64,000 bases of DNA, from positions 750,703 to 814,702 of the forward strand of contig JAJAGP010000080.1 in the NCBI GenBank assembly GCA_025084515.1, written 5' to 3'. The stretch comes from Ancistrus triradiatus. Its lineage: Eukaryota; Chordata; Actinopteri; Siluriformes; Loricariidae. Position numbers and translations under genes: made by a program. The notes beneath the pieces were generated by a model. It did no database searches, was not told the DNA's origin, and saw only the letters and a list, made by a program, of their open reading frames with translations. Numbering within the stretch: the first letter of the stretch is position 1; every line of letters starts with the position of its first letter. This document shows, piece after piece, positions 45,721 through 57,808 of the stretch.

Positions 45721-46189
45721 CGGACCCCACACGCAAGTGCTTAATGGCTAAATTGGGAGACTGTTACTAATCGCTTATTGAATAATGGAAGTGACACATC
45801 AGATAAAAGATTTCAATACTGTGGATTATTTATAATATTTCACTTAAGTGCACGCCAGATGAATGGGGTCGCCAGCAGTACGTACAGGGAACGTCTGACA
45901 ACGCTCAACCTTCACAAAAAAATGGTGGGGGTTAAGGGCAAGATGGAGCAGCTCGAGGCAGTGAGGAAAGGGTAGGGGGATGAGAGAAAAAGGACCAAGG
46001 CAGGACACAATATAAAACCAATTTTTTGTATGAAGCACAATTAATATGAAAAACGCACAGTGTGATAGCAATGTGATAACAATATGAAGACTCATTACAG
46101 ACCCTAGAAATATTAGATCCTTGGTCTTGATTATTTACACATTAACACACAATTGTATCCTAAATGACTTACAAATAAAACGGATTCAT
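45721..46189. other. intron, nothing recognised
   Basis: Unique-looking; no gene. Confidence 0.35.
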
Positions 46190-46910
46190 CGGCAGCTGAG
46201 AACCAAAACCAGAATTTGTATAGTTTTATATTTTATTTATTATATTTATGTTGTATTTTCACTATTACATTTTATTTATTACACTTTCTTTTATTTTCTT
46301 TATTTAAAAAATTCTCAATTTTATTTTATTTATTACAGTTTCTACTTTATTTTCTCAAACATATTGTACGTTATGTATTATATTTTCTATTTTATGATTT
46401 TCTTTATTTTATTTTCTCTATTATTATATTTTATTTATAAACAAATCTCAATTATATTTCATTTGTTACAGTTTCTACTTTATTTTCTCAAATATATTGT
46501 ACGTTATGTATTATATTTTCCATTTTAGTATTTTCTCTATTATATTTTCTATTTAATTTTCTCTATTATTATATTTTATTTATTTAAAAATTTCTCAATT
46601 TCATTTTATATATTACAGTTTCTACTTTATTTTCTCAAACATTGTATTTTATGCATTATATTTTCTGTTTGATTATTTTCTCCATTATATTTTCTATTTT
46701 ATTTTCTCTAGTATTTTATTTGATTTATTTTAGTAATTTATTTTATATATTTTATTTAAAAAATTCTCAATGATATGTTATTTAGTACAGTTTCTACTTT
46801 ATTTTCTCAAACATATTGTATTTCATATATTATACTTTCTATTTTATTATTTTCTCTATAATTTTTTTTTTATCATCTATTTTAGTTACTACTTTATTAT
46901 TTTAGGTGGA
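46190..46910. repeat. AT-rich tandem array, 130-170-bp units
   Basis: CAGTTTCTACTTTATTTTCT occurs at 46337, 46469, 46617 and 46788, each followed by CAAA and ATATTGTA-type text, so at least four large units are present. The composition is mainly TTTTATT. Confidence 0.85.
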
Positions 46911-47276
46911 ACTTAACACCCAAACAAATCGCATCTCCACACTCAAAGCATGAACTTTCATAGCTGCAGTTTGAAGACCCGGAAAGTAGCATTCTGATTG
47001 GTTGGATGACGGTGGCCTACATCAATTCTATTGTCTACTAAATCTGTTTTTTTTTTTTTACCAATTATTTACCTAGTCTATATTTTACTGATAGCTGCTC
47101 AAGATTCAGAACTTTCCTGCAGATATTTAAAGAGTGTGCTGACTTCGAAATCACTGACTACACCTTTAAGGAGCTTAAAAACAGCAGTGTCACATACACT
47201 AGTTCTCCGGATATTATAGATGAATAAATGAATGAATTCAGGCTTTGAGACACATCTGCTGCTTGCCATGCAGGTC

Positions 47277-47306
47277 TTCAGACAGACAGACAGACAGACA
47301 GACACA
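47277..47306. repeat. (CAGA)n microsatellite
   Basis: About 7 CAGA units. Confidence 0.93.
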
Positions 47307-47794
47307 CCTGTACTATTAATGCTATTACTCTGCAGTATAGTCAGTTGTCTGTCCACATGATGGCACCACTGTGAAGTCTATAATGGAGAGCAGCCCTCTC
47401 AGGACACACTACCAATAACACCTTTAACTACAGTAGATCCCCGATTTCATATTTCTAACAGGGGACAGAGTTAAAGTTAGTGTTAAGACAAAGTGTTAAT
47501 GCAGCTATTCCTAATCAGTTAGTTTTGAGTGTTGTATGTTTAGTTGATATTTGAATTTGAGATCAGTTGTAGCTTGCCTTCATTCATTTCCACATACATT
47601 TATTTAGTTTTTATTTAATGTACAGGTTTTGCTGTAGTTGTTCTGGTCCTGGGGATATAGAATTGTTTTGTGTTTTTTCTTTAGAGGACTGTGTTAACTA
47701 GAGATGCACCTACAAGTCTGCCCCTCTCCCACATTTCTCCCATGCCTTCTCCCATTCAGAGTCGCTGGGCTCCCAAAACTTTGGAAAAAACTAC

Positions 47795-48310
47795 AATTAC
47801 TTCTCTATTTTGTTCATTACATCTGCTATTTTAATTTTAAGTTCTATTTTATTCTAGTCTATATTTTACTATTTTCCAAATTATATTTTATTCATTTTAT
47901 TTTGTATTGTATTATTCTCTCATTTATATTTTATTATTTTCTCTATTATATTTAATGTATTATATTATCTCTTATTATTTTCACTATTATAATAAATTAA
48001 ATTAATTATATTATGTATTTTATTATTTTCTCTATGATATTTTATTTTCTGTTTTGTTATTTTCTATTTTAGTATTTTCTTTATTACACTTATAGTATCA
48101 AGTTTTTTATATATTTATTATATATTTCAATTTTTTTTACTTTCATTATTATGTTATATTTTAGTTTCTACTTTATTTTCTCTACTATATCTTATTTTAT
48201 TTATATTTTCTATTTTATTATTTTGTCTATTATATGTCTATTTTGTCTATCTATTATATTTTTAATTTATTTTATTTATTCCATTTACCTTTTGTCTATT
48301 GATCCTATTT
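47795..48310. repeat. second AT-rich array related to 46190-46910
   Basis: Runs of TATTATTTTCTCTATTATAT and one TAGTTTCTACTTTATTTTCT (about 48162) tie it to the array 0.9 kb to the left. Confidence 0.7.
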
Positions 48311-48369
48311 ATTCTCATAAATGTGAGGCTAATGTAATTTAATTTCATTATAAACATACAGCATCTAAG

Positions 48370-48490
48370 CTTCCCAGGACGTTCGGTCCCTTTGGAGTCT
48401 TTGTCATCCAAAAGTTTCTTGCCACATTTAGGGAGTTTTTCCTTGCCACCATCACCCTAGGCTTGCTCACTTGAGATAAACTCATAACTA
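48370..48490. repeat. dispersed repeat fragment
   Basis: TTTAGGGAGTTTTTCCTTGC, CACC and CTAGGCTTGCTCACTTGAGA make up a phrase common in fish genomes. Confidence 0.5.
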
Positions 48491-48593
48491 CATTAAACTA
48501 CAACTCCGGTCTAAAAGCAAGTATGGTTTGATTATAGCACTGTAATTATAATTATACTTCTGTTTCCTTACTACTACTGTTTGAACTGCTATT

Positions 48594-48598
<5 letters not shown>

Positions 48599-48629
<31 letters not shown>
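48599..48629. repeat. (CA)n microsatellite
   Basis: About 15 CA units. Confidence 0.93.
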
Positions 48630-48631
<2 letters not shown>

Positions 48632-48974
48632 CACTGCCATCAGATTGGCCCCCTTTGGGAGCGGATCAATAAGGTCGATCAGGAACAATTTAAACAGGCA
48701 CTAATCCTGCACTCCCAGGAGCAGGAGGCCACCCACACGAGCCCGGTCCAATTAATCACACACACTCGGGGCTGACACACACTCATTGATCATCTCACTC
48801 ACTAACACACACGAGCAGTGACGGGAACGCAGGAGAATCACAAAGTAAAAGCATTTATGATCTAAGAAACCATATTCAGATCACAGTACATAATAAAGAC
48901 AAAAAAGCCATGACAACCACACTAATAACCACCTGACGACTGAACCAGACGTGTTAAACAAACACAGAGTGCTT

Positions 48975-50520
48975 CAGTGCCTGTGCGTTTTCTGCAAACT
49001 TTCAAACTGCTACAGTGTCAGAATATTCTACCTTTGTACTTTTTGTTTCTTTATGGGTTTCTTTTTAGGAATTACACCGAAAACTTGTTTTACAGTACAG
49101 GAAAAGTTTTAAAGCATTACATTTTAAGACATGTTTTAGAGTACAGGAATAGTTTTAGTTGTTTTAAGTGTCTCTCTGCTTTTTATGCATTACATTTTTA
49201 CTTTAGGTATTTTAACATTTTAGCTTTTTTAAAGTATTACACGTTTAGTCGCGTTTAGAGTACTAAACGTGTATCTTTTAATATCTTGTAACATTAATTT
49301 TCAGTTATTTTAGAGCGCAAGAAAAGATTTTTTAAGCATAACATTTAAAAAACCTGTCTTAGAGTACAAAAATAGTTTTACATTTAAGACTTTTAAGATT
49401 ACATTTAAGATTACATTTTAAGACTTGTTTTAGAATACATGAATAGTTTTAGTTTTTTGAAGTGTCTTGTTTTAGAGTACAAAAATTTTGTTTCTCTGTT
49501 TATGCATTACATTTTAACTTTAAGTATTTTAACATGTTAGCTTTTTTTTTTTTTTTAAGTATTACACGTTTATTCGCATTTAGAGTACTAAACGTGTATC
49601 TTTTAATATCTTTTAACATTAATTTTCAGTTATTTCAGTTAATGCAAGAACAGATTTTTTTAAGCATAACATTTTAAAAACCTGTCTTAGGGTACAGGAA
49701 TAGTTTTTATAAGGGTTACATTTTTAAGACTTTTTTTTAGAGTACATGAATAGATTTTGTTTCTTTGTATTTTTTAGTTACTACATTTTTAGACGTTTTA
49801 GAGTACAGAAATAGTTTATTGTTTCTTTGTATTTTTTTCAGTAACACTTAAGTCTTGTGTACAAGAATATTTTTAAAGTGTCAAATTTTTAAGACTTTTT
49901 TTTTTTTTTTAAGAGTACAGGAATAGTTTTTAAGCATTACATTTTAAGTCTTGTTTTAGAGTACAGGAATAGTAAGTTTTTTGAAGTGTTACATTTTTAA
50001 GAACAAAGGAACGCTTCTCTTTCTTTGTGTTTTCCAAAAAATACTTTTTAGCCTTGTTTTAGAGTACAAGATTAATTTTGTTTATCTGTTTAAGTATTTC
50101 AACATTTTAACTTTTTTTTTTTTTAAGTATGACACGTTTAGTCTCGTTTAGAGTACAGAAATCTTTTAACAATAATTTTCAGTTATTTTAGAGCGCAAGA
50201 ATAGATTTTTTTAAGCATAACATTTTTAAAACCTGTCTTAGAGTACAGGAATAGTTTTTTTAAGTGTTACATTTTTAAGACTTGTTTTAGAGTACAGTAA
50301 TAGTTTTTGTGTCTTTTGTGCTTTTTAGTTATTACATTTTAAGACGTTTTACAGTACAGAAATAGTTTCTCTATTTTTTTCAGTAACACTTAAGTCTTGT
50401 TTTAGAGTATGTATATATTTAGAGTATGTACAAGAATATTGTGAAAGTGTTACATTTTTAAGACATGTTGTAGAGTACATTAATACTTTTTAAGCATTAC
50501 ATTTTAAAACATTACTAATT
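48975..50520. repeat. T-rich complex tandem array
   Basis: The phrase CATTTTAAGACTTGTTTTAG, AGTACAGGAATAGTTTTT recurs more than ten times. A larger unit starting near ACACGTTTAG recurs at 49239, 49564 and 50132. Small open frames here are products of the repetition. Confidence 0.85.
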
Positions 50521-50791
50521 ACTAATTCAATAGTCGAGAGTAAATTCATTATTTTTTTTTAGCTAAATGCAAGAGGACTAACCATGAAACGGTCACAATA
50601 TAGAGCACCAGTTTTCATGTTACCATAATGATAAAGCCAATACTTTTAATAATATCCCTATTTTGTGCATCCTTGTTGTGGGCAGCATTTAGAAAGCCAG
50701 CTGCAGAAGGTGTGTGGGTGAGGTGGCCTAAAGGACAGGAAGCAAAACCCCACTGAGCTGGTTAAGAGAAAGAGCAGGAGGTCGGCGTTAC

Positions 50792-50953
50792 CTTCCGCTG
50801 CACCGGAGAAGACATCAGCTTTGAAATTGCTGGTGCTCTTCTTCCGGCGGTGTTTCTTGCGGTTGGCGTGTGGCGATGGTGGAGGGTCCATTTTAGGACT
50901 GGTGGTGCTGGATATACTGGGACTGGAGCAGACCGATTCTCCCAGACCAGTAT
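50792..50953 (-). CDS. agap1: agap1 coding exon C (basic linker of the split PH domain)
   Basis: This exon is also 162 nt and phase 1 to 1, with acceptor CTGCTGAAG and donor GAAG/GTAACG. The codon shared with exon B gives Asp, then TGLGESVCSSPSISSTTSPK, DPPPSPHANRKKHRRKKSTS and NFKADVFSGAAE. The Lys/Arg cluster RKKHRRKK followed by STSNF is a hallmark of the AGAP PH insertion and could act as a basic lipid-binding or nuclear-localisation-like patch (inference). Exons B and C have identical length and phase. Either could therefore be removed in frame, although the basic patch is shared by most family members and is likely constitutive. Confidence 0.94.
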
Positions 50954-52125
50954 CTTCAGCAGAGACAGGCAGACACCCGGAAAGACAGAAAAGAGAGAGA
51001 AAAGAGAAAGACGTCAGTGTTCAGGTCTCTCAACAGCCCCTGAATCCCCCAGAATGAGCCCCGAAGCCAGTGATTTGCTTTAGGTGCATTAGCGGTGGCG
51101 CTACCATCGGGCCTGGCACTCGGTAGGCACCGTTTACTCATCACACGCAGCGTTGACAGCTGTGACTAGCGGCGGAATGAAATAACATTCGGATCGCATC
51201 AATATCCGGCTGGCTGAGCGCGGGGGGCCAGGCTGGCACCGTGAGCACTCGCAGTACCCCCAAGGACGCTCATAACTTATTTTACAACCGTTTAGTCTCC
51301 GCTCGAGTGGAAAACCTGACAACTTATCTCCAGTGACAGAACGCCGGCCTCGGCGCACAATTAACACCCCCGGATTTTCCGATCCACGGCGCTTTTATCG
51401 GCGCCATTGCCTAGATCTCCAGCTTTCATGTAGATCAAGTTCCAGAGGCAAAACACAAGGGGCGGATGCAGAAAGGAAGTCGGACTTCCTTTAGGTGGAT
51501 AAGCTGTTCCTGATGCTACAGACTGCTCATCGTGGCCAAATCAAGGACCCACGCAAATGCACATTCACAACACTTTCAGAGAGATAATCGAGCCAAATTG
51601 GAGTCTTCCTATTGGGGATGGCAGAGAAACAGGCAAAACTAGCACAGGGTTCAGTATAGACCTCCTGCTTTGACTCTGAGGACGATCTGGCTACTGGACT
51701 GGAGCAAATCTAACAGATGAATCCCTGTAGACGCCCATTTGCCCCGGAGCACCTCTAAGACCGGGCTCCAACATTCATCCTAGCACAGCGACCAAAAATG
51801 AAAAGGACACTCATTACTCCTGTGGTAATTAAACCTGAGAGGGCAGGGACCGCCACAGGCTGAGGGTCAGACGCATTTCGGTGCATGCTGTGGGGCGAAA
51901 TGGCACTAAGAGGAAAAGACAACAAGGGATATCGAGTTCTTGTTGCCCACTTAAGTGAGAGCAATGAATAAAGAAAAGCCTCAAAGAACAGCACCGGGGA
52001 TACAGTACCGAGTTGCACCGGGTCCTGTGCAGAGGTCTCTGGTCCAATTAGTGTTTTTTGTATTTCCATATTAAATTAACAAAACATTGGGATGTACTTT
52101 TGTGCGTCCAGAAGTTTTGACTACG
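50954..52125. other. intron, repeat-free; part may be conserved
   Basis: 51050-51420 is CpG-richer and unique (CGCACAATTAACACCCCCGG, CGGCGCTTTTATCGGCGCCA). 51420-52080 is unique with no gene recognised. Confidence 0.3.
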
Positions 52126-52512
52126 AGCCATTCCACCGAATGGGTGCCTTTTCCATACCCAGGACGTTACATGTATAGATAATTAATATAATTAACTGTA
52201 AAAAAGATTTATTATTAAAGCAAAGTGTCCTGCACAGTCCTACTCTATGCTTTGTGTCCTAATTATATTAGTATGGATGCCATGTGGTTATGTTTTATGC
52301 ATTTGCTAATTCTGTGCTGAGGAACAGGACTGAGTAACGGCAACAGGAGAAACCTTGTAAAAATAAAATAAAAAGTCACCTGAGATTGACCAATACCTTT
52401 ATGACTAGTTATATATGTGTGTTGTTAGATTCAGTGTTGAAAAACTACAGAAAATGTTTCATTTTAAGAGTTAAAACAATAAATGGCACCCATTCGGCAG
52501 AATGCACTCACT
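52126..52512. mobile_element. MITE with CCGAATGGGTGCC inverted ends
   Basis: CATTCCACCGAATGGGTGCC at the left is mirrored by GGCACCCATTCGGCAGAATG at the right. It is about 385 bp and non-coding. A diverged copy lacking the left end lies at 530-780. Confidence 0.75.
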
Positions 52513-52519
52513 TGCTTAT

Positions 52520-53640
52520 AGGTAATGAAAAATGACAAAAACTAGGGCGAAATGAATGGGCACTTTTGTCAACGAATAAAAACGAGACGGAAACATTTGG
52601 CAGAGACGACATCCAATCAGATCTGACAAGCTAGGAAACGATCCAATCATAACGTGAGGACATGTGGAAAGGCGGGATGAGTTGGGTAGCGATCCAATCA
52701 GTAACGCGGTAAGATGCAGACGTTTGATCTGACCCCGGGAAGAGCGTACTAGCTCATCAATGTCAACACCTGAGGGAAAGAGGAGTCGATATATGGACTC
52801 ATTTTTCATTTGATATCAAGGAAAACAAGACTCTTTATAAACTGTGTGGGGCGAAAATATCTGGTAAAAAAACAACAGAGTTTAAATGACATCTGCAGGC
52901 ATGCCGTCCTGAAACTGCGCCAAAGCTACCCGCACCTAAATGCAAATAAAGTAGGGACAAAAATATGTTTTTAGTTTCTGACGTGGATATATTTTAACTT
53001 TGTCTAAAAAGTGTTCGTACTATCTTTAAGGAGTAAGGCTAACATAACTCCGTTTTATACTGTAATTATGAATAAATGCCTATAGATCATGCATATATCC
53101 GATCTTCTGATTTTATGTTTAATAAAGCTCATCATATATCACTTATTCTATTCTACAATATCTCATGAGTGTCCACACCGAGTCAGAAGCAGATCTTTGA
53201 TGGAAATTGAGTTTTGGCAACACTTTACTGTATACAGTTATTATAATGCATGCATACAGACCTGAGCTTATAACTTAATTAGATCTTATAATATATCATT
53301 CATTCCATCTTGATTCTATTCTAGATTATCTGCGGAATGTCCACACCAAGTGTGAAGCAGATCTATGGTGGAAATTGAGTACTAACCACTTTAATGTATA
53401 CTTTTATTATCAGTGCATGCATGTAGATGTTTCATCTTAAAAGGGAAAAGTTAATAAAGCATTTACGTATTGCAACGTTGACATTTCATATTTTAGTCAA
53501 CTAAAGCTACTATACATTTAGTCGACTATAATATTATAATTAGTCGACGAAAACTAGACTAAAACTAAAAAAAATTCAGATGACTAAATTATGAGTAAAA
53601 CTAAATTAAAATTTGCGGTCAAAATGAACACTGACTGCTT
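52520..53640. repeat. old repeat with AGTCGACTAAAACT motifs and an internal tandem duplication
   Basis: The right end has AGTCAACTAAAGCTACTATA, TTAGTCGACTATAAT and AGTCGACGAAAACTAGACTA. Inside, about 168-bp units repeat (GTGTCCACACCGAGTCAGAA near 53169 and ATGTCCACACCAAGTGTGAA near 53337). It is probably a decayed DNA transposon; the left boundary is unsure. Confidence 0.5.
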
Positions 53641-54644
53641 GTACTGTTTCTAATACGAGTACTCAATGAAATGATAATGCCACTTTCACACTACAAAAAC
53701 CCCTATAAATTATGAATTGTTAACTGGAATTTTTTTAACAATTAGCAGGAACCATTTTTAAACAGTGATCCCTCCATAAAAGCTAAATAGCGCTTGTTAC
53801 ACCACTTACGATTGGATCAATGCCATGTTTATATGTATGGTACAAAATCCCAATAGAACTATGTTTTAACCACCATCCTTTAACCATTACAGCAAGCTGA
53901 TTTCCCCCTGATGCGTAGGTCAAATGTAAGAACTGTGTAAATAATGACTCTCACATGCTCTCTCTCTCCATTTCTGCCCCCAGTGAGACTCCCCCACAGG
54001 GGTAGATTGTAACCACTTATCAGCACCGTGAGCCACTGTGCAAAGACCTACAGCTAATTACTTTATCTTCCATCCCTCCTTCACCAGAGGACAGAAACAA
54101 AGAGAGAGAGAGTCAAACTTGCTTTTCTCAACTCCCGAGGCAAGAAGTGACAAGCAATCAGAGTCATCTGACCGTCAGCTCAGATCCTGCGTGGCAGTGG
54201 CCAGGCGCATCATTAGACCAACAGAATGGCTATAATGAATAAAATGCCAAGGGGACTGTGCACACACACGCATTTACTTACTGTGCTCAGACTAGACCTG
54301 ATGTGATCTGTACACAGACTATAAAAGCACTAACAGCAGCAATCCAGAGATCCAAGTTTATGAAACCCTGATTAGAGTTTAAGCCTCCCTGATTGCTTCT
54401 TGACTGAAACTGTTCAGGTTTCACTCTGGAATAGAGGTTTTAGCACTAGAACAAAATTTTAGATAAGCAATCCAAATCCTGTGCAAACACTTTATTATCA
54501 CACTATATAAAAGAGTGTAGACAACCTCTGCAGCAAACACATTTCAATCTGATTCATTTTGGCACATTTTAATGCACCATCAGCATTGCCTTAAGTTCTG
54601 AGACCTTACAATCACACTACTGGACAATCTGGCGTTTCTAAATA
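53641..54644. other. intron, nothing recognised
   Basis: A short GA run at 54104-54113; no gene. Confidence 0.35.
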
Positions 54645-55230
54645 CAGCACTGGGCAAAAGTCTTAAGCCACCATTAGATTAAACATACCATTGTTTAGGA
54701 ATGGTATAATGACCATTATTACATATTATCGATTATTTGACCCAAAAATCTCAAACTTGGATTGGTCACACCGTAATCCTCTTCTCCACTGATCTTCATT
54801 CCAATCTTTAGGAGCTTTAGCATATTTTATCCTTTTCACCCTGTTCCCCTTCTGAAAAAGTGGTTTCTTGGCTGCTACCCTTCCAAAAAAAAAAAAACAT
54901 TCCTCATCAAGCTTCTTCAGACTGGAGAAGCATCAACTTGGCATCCTGCTGAAGCTGCCAGATGCTGCTATTGCATCAGAGAAAGCCTGAAGAACACTTT
55001 AAAATCATTTTAATGGTAATGAAACCGCTCTTGGTTTCTTTCACTGTCCAGTGCCAGTCAGTGCAGATGGTGTTCAGATTAAGTGGCAGATCAAACGGCG
55101 GAATTGTCAGCCTTGTGGAATCTGTGATCACTGTTAATCATTTTAAGTGTCAAACAAAGCTACAAATGAAAAAAAACAAACAAACCTTTTGTTTGCGGCT
55201 CAAAGGTGAATAATAATTTCAGTGCACCAC
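54645..55230 (-). mobile_element. decayed Tc1-like element, family 2, copy 3
   Basis: CAGCACTGGGCAAAAGTCTT and AAGCCACCATTAGATTAAAC are the family's end. ACTGATCTTCATTCCAATCT then ACCCTGTTCCCCTTCTG are the reverse complement of the coding part seen at 9780-9840. The right end is lost or unclear. Confidence 0.65.
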
Positions 55231-55245
55231 CTACAACCATATCTA

Positions 55246-55632
55246 CACCGATCAGCAATAAAACCACTGACAGGTGAAGTGAATACCGTGGGTGCTACTT
55301 TGACATGTGCCACCTTCCTAAACGCTGCAGACCAAGTACACCCTTCATGGCAATGCTATTCCCAATGGTATTTGGACTCTTCCAGCAGGGTAAGGTGTCG
55401 ACCTGGCCTCCAAATTCCAAAAAGATCAAGGATCTGTAGGATGTACTGGACAAACATGTCTGATCCATGAAGGCCCCAAAGGATTTGCTGCTAATGTCTT
55501 GGTGCCAGATACCACAGGGCACCTTCAGGGGTCATGTGGGGTCCATGCTTCGACGGGTCAGAGCCTTGGTGGCATGATGGGGATTTACAAAATATTAGGC
55601 AGGTGGTTTTAATGCTATGGCTGATCATTGTG
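55246..55632. mobile_element. internally deleted Tc1-like element, family 5
   Basis: The ends CACCGATCAGCAATAAAACC and TTTTAATGCTATGGCTGATC with ATTGTG are inverted repeats preceded by TA. The interior (ACCAAGTACACCCTTCATGG, GGTGCCAGATACCACAGGGC) is what I recall from a widespread fish Tc1-like family. Most of the transposase is gone. Confidence 0.8.
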
Positions 55633-55718
55633 TGTATTGATTTATTTAAGGATATGACTGTGACTGTGTGTCTGTTTTGCTTGATCACGTTGCGTTAGTG
55701 TGGTTTGATGCCCAGCTG

Positions 55719-55761
55719 TGTGTGTGTGTGTGTGTGAGTGTGTGTGCGCGTGTGTGTGTGT
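55719..55761. repeat. (TG)n microsatellite
   Basis: Imperfect TG repeat with GTGAGTG and GCGCG interruptions. A second TG run lies at 55931-55951. Confidence 0.92.
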
Positions 55762-56271
55762 TGAGAAAGCCCCTGGGAATGCGTTTAAGCTTTTCACAGC
55801 TTTAATGGCTATTTGAGGCAGGGGGTCCCGGCTAAGGCGAGGCTAAATATGGACAGGGAGCAAACTATCAACACCACATCAACACATTCTGACAGATGTC
55901 ACTCTAGAGCTTACTGAGTGTGAGTGTGACTGTGTGTGTGTGTGTGTGTGTATGGGGGGTTTAGACCGCTCTCACTAAATCCTGACGAGTCCAAAAGACT
56001 GCATGTAGAAAAACAATCCCTCCACGAGAACGACCGCGTCACTGATAATGTAGCGCTGCGAGTGCCATTACTTTGATAAACAGTTAAAGCAGCATTAAGG
56101 CTTGACGTTACAATCAATGAGAGATATATGAGAGCGCCGGCACGGTGTGTGTGTCGGGGGAGGCTACATGCTGAGTGCCAAGTGATCAGTGCTTCTTTAG
56201 TGAGGAAGACTACACGTCTCTGGACTTGCTGCTCTGAGCTATAATTGGTTAACCAACATCCAGCACAAACA

Positions 56272-56525
56272 TACAGTACAGTCTTTTACCAGACAAAGAC
56301 ACAGGCAGCCATTAGATGTCGGTTTAGCAATGGTATCATGACCTTCTATGATTCTTTCTCAGTCTCTTTCTTAAGATACAAATAGAAACTACAAAAAAAA
56401 CATCCTTTCAGAATAAAATGGCTTCTGCAGTCAGTATTCAGTGGGAGAAAGTGGTTTCTTGGTTGATAACTGTCCAAAAAAACATTCCTGGTAGACCACC
56501 AGCTTTAGGCCACAAATTAAGATCA
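56272..56525 (-). mobile_element. Tc1-like element, family 2, fragment (copy 4)
   Basis: CAGTACAGTCTTTTACCAGA, GCAGCCATTAGATGTCGGTT and TAGCAATGGTATCATGACC match the left end. It lies about 45 nt from the donor of agap1 exon B. Confidence 0.6.
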
Positions 56526-56570
56526 TAGCTTAGATTAATTGTGTAGGAATGAAGCGGGACTTGTTTGTAC

Positions 56571-56732
56571 CTGTGCTGACCCCTGAGTTGGCGATGACCG
56601 TGGCTTCGCTCCACTGGTCGGCACTGGAGACGGAGTAGGACCGCTGATGCATGCCGTCCGGTCGGCTGTTGAAGGAGACCAGGCTGATACCGCTCGCCAT
56701 CTGAGACGCCGAGGAACTACTGCTGACCGAGC
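56571..56732 (-). CDS. agap1: agap1 coding exon B (Ser-rich insertion in the split PH domain)
   Basis: The exon is 162 nt, phase 1 to phase 1. The acceptor is CCGTCTAG and the donor is CAG followed by GTACAA. With the Gly base from exon A it reads GSVSSSSSASQMASG, then RPDGMHQRSYSVSSADQW and SEATVIANSGVST. The SYSVSSADQWSEATVIANS block is characteristic of AGAP1. The segment is Ser-rich and probably disordered, and lies inside the loop dividing the PH domain. Its length is a multiple of three with equal phases at both ends, so it could be skipped without a frameshift. Human AGAP1 has isoforms differing by about 53 residues in this region (from memory), so it may be a cassette exon. Confidence 0.93.
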
Positions 56733-56784
56733 CTAGACGGGGACGATAAGAATATAGAAGATGACACGTCCAGATTATATTGAG

Positions 56785-56890
56785 ACAGAGTGGCTCAGTT
56801 GGTAAGGTCCAATCAGAAAGTTGATAGCTCAAATCCCAACTGCCACATTTTGGCTCTTGAGCAAACCCTCGACTGAAAAGTCGCTCTGGA
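56785..56890 (+). repeat. degenerate tRNA-derived SINE
   Basis: AGTGGCTCAGTTGGTAAGGT is A-box-like and ATAGCTCAAATCCCAACTGC B-box-like, with TTGAGCAAACCCTCGACTG of the body. It lies about 50 nt inside the intron from exon B. Confidence 0.55.
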
Positions 56891-57199
56891 TCTCACTCAC
56901 TTTCAAACACAGGTAGTGCCATTGTTTTACAATGGCCTGACTTAGGATATTTCTTTGACTTTACGATGGGAATCCGATAATAAACATAAATACACATTCA
57001 GCAGAAACTGTGGTCTGAATTTAGAATTTTCCCAGGAACACAATATGCAGTACAATGCTCTCCTGCACTGATGAGGAAGTCTGCAGTGTGTAATGTGGGG
57101 AGTCGGGGTGGCGGGAGTGAAGAGCTGGGAAATGTAGTGTGGAAAAGGCATGGTGGTGACAATGATCTGTTTTATGTTTTTCACTTTCAATACACCTTT

Positions 57200-57395
57200 G
57201 AGGTCAAGTCGAATCAGTTTTATTTCTATAGCACTGTTTACAATGGAGCATTGTTTCAAAGCAGCTTTACAATTTTAGATTATCTTCCAAGTTACAAGCC
57301 TAGAGCGACAGCGGCAAGGGAAAACTCCCTAAACATTATAAGGAAGAAACCTTGGGAGGACCAAGACTCAAAAAGAAACCCAACATCCTTCCATG
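57200..57395. repeat. dispersed repeat (GGACCAAGACTCAAAAAG family), copy 2
   Basis: AATCAGTTTTATTTCTATAG, CAATGGAGCATTGTTTCAAA and AAACATTATAAGGAAGAAAC match 39345-39570. A shorter piece lies at 60215-60300. Confidence 0.75.
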
Positions 57396-57808
57396 TAAGA
57401 ATGCACCAAGTTATCTAATAAATAAGTTCATAGTAACTGTTTAAATAAACAGAAATTCGATTATGACTTCTGAGTGGTCTGTGTTCAACAAGACGTCCCA
57501 CTTTCCTCACATAAACACGGATTTGAGATTATTCCGAGGTTAATTGTGTTTACTAGAATAGTCTGTGATTCGCAACATGGGCTGCTTTCTATACTCCGTA
57601 ATTACCGCGCCCATCACAGCAGCAGGGTATAATCACTCTAATTAGATTAAGGCAGCGCTCGGTTTCATACGCAGGATTAAGCTCGAGTGAGAGACGTGAT
57701 GTATAGCCTGGGATGCACGCGTGATCCGCAAGGACTGCGTACAAATCAAAGTGCTTATTGTGTTTAATAGGCTGGTTAAATACTGCAGACGACATGCACT
57801 TCATAAAC

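Noticed and set aside
46121..46528. 135-residue Tyr/Phe/Ile-rich frame that looks membrane-like
   Set aside because: Product of the TTTTATT-rich array, not a membrane protein.
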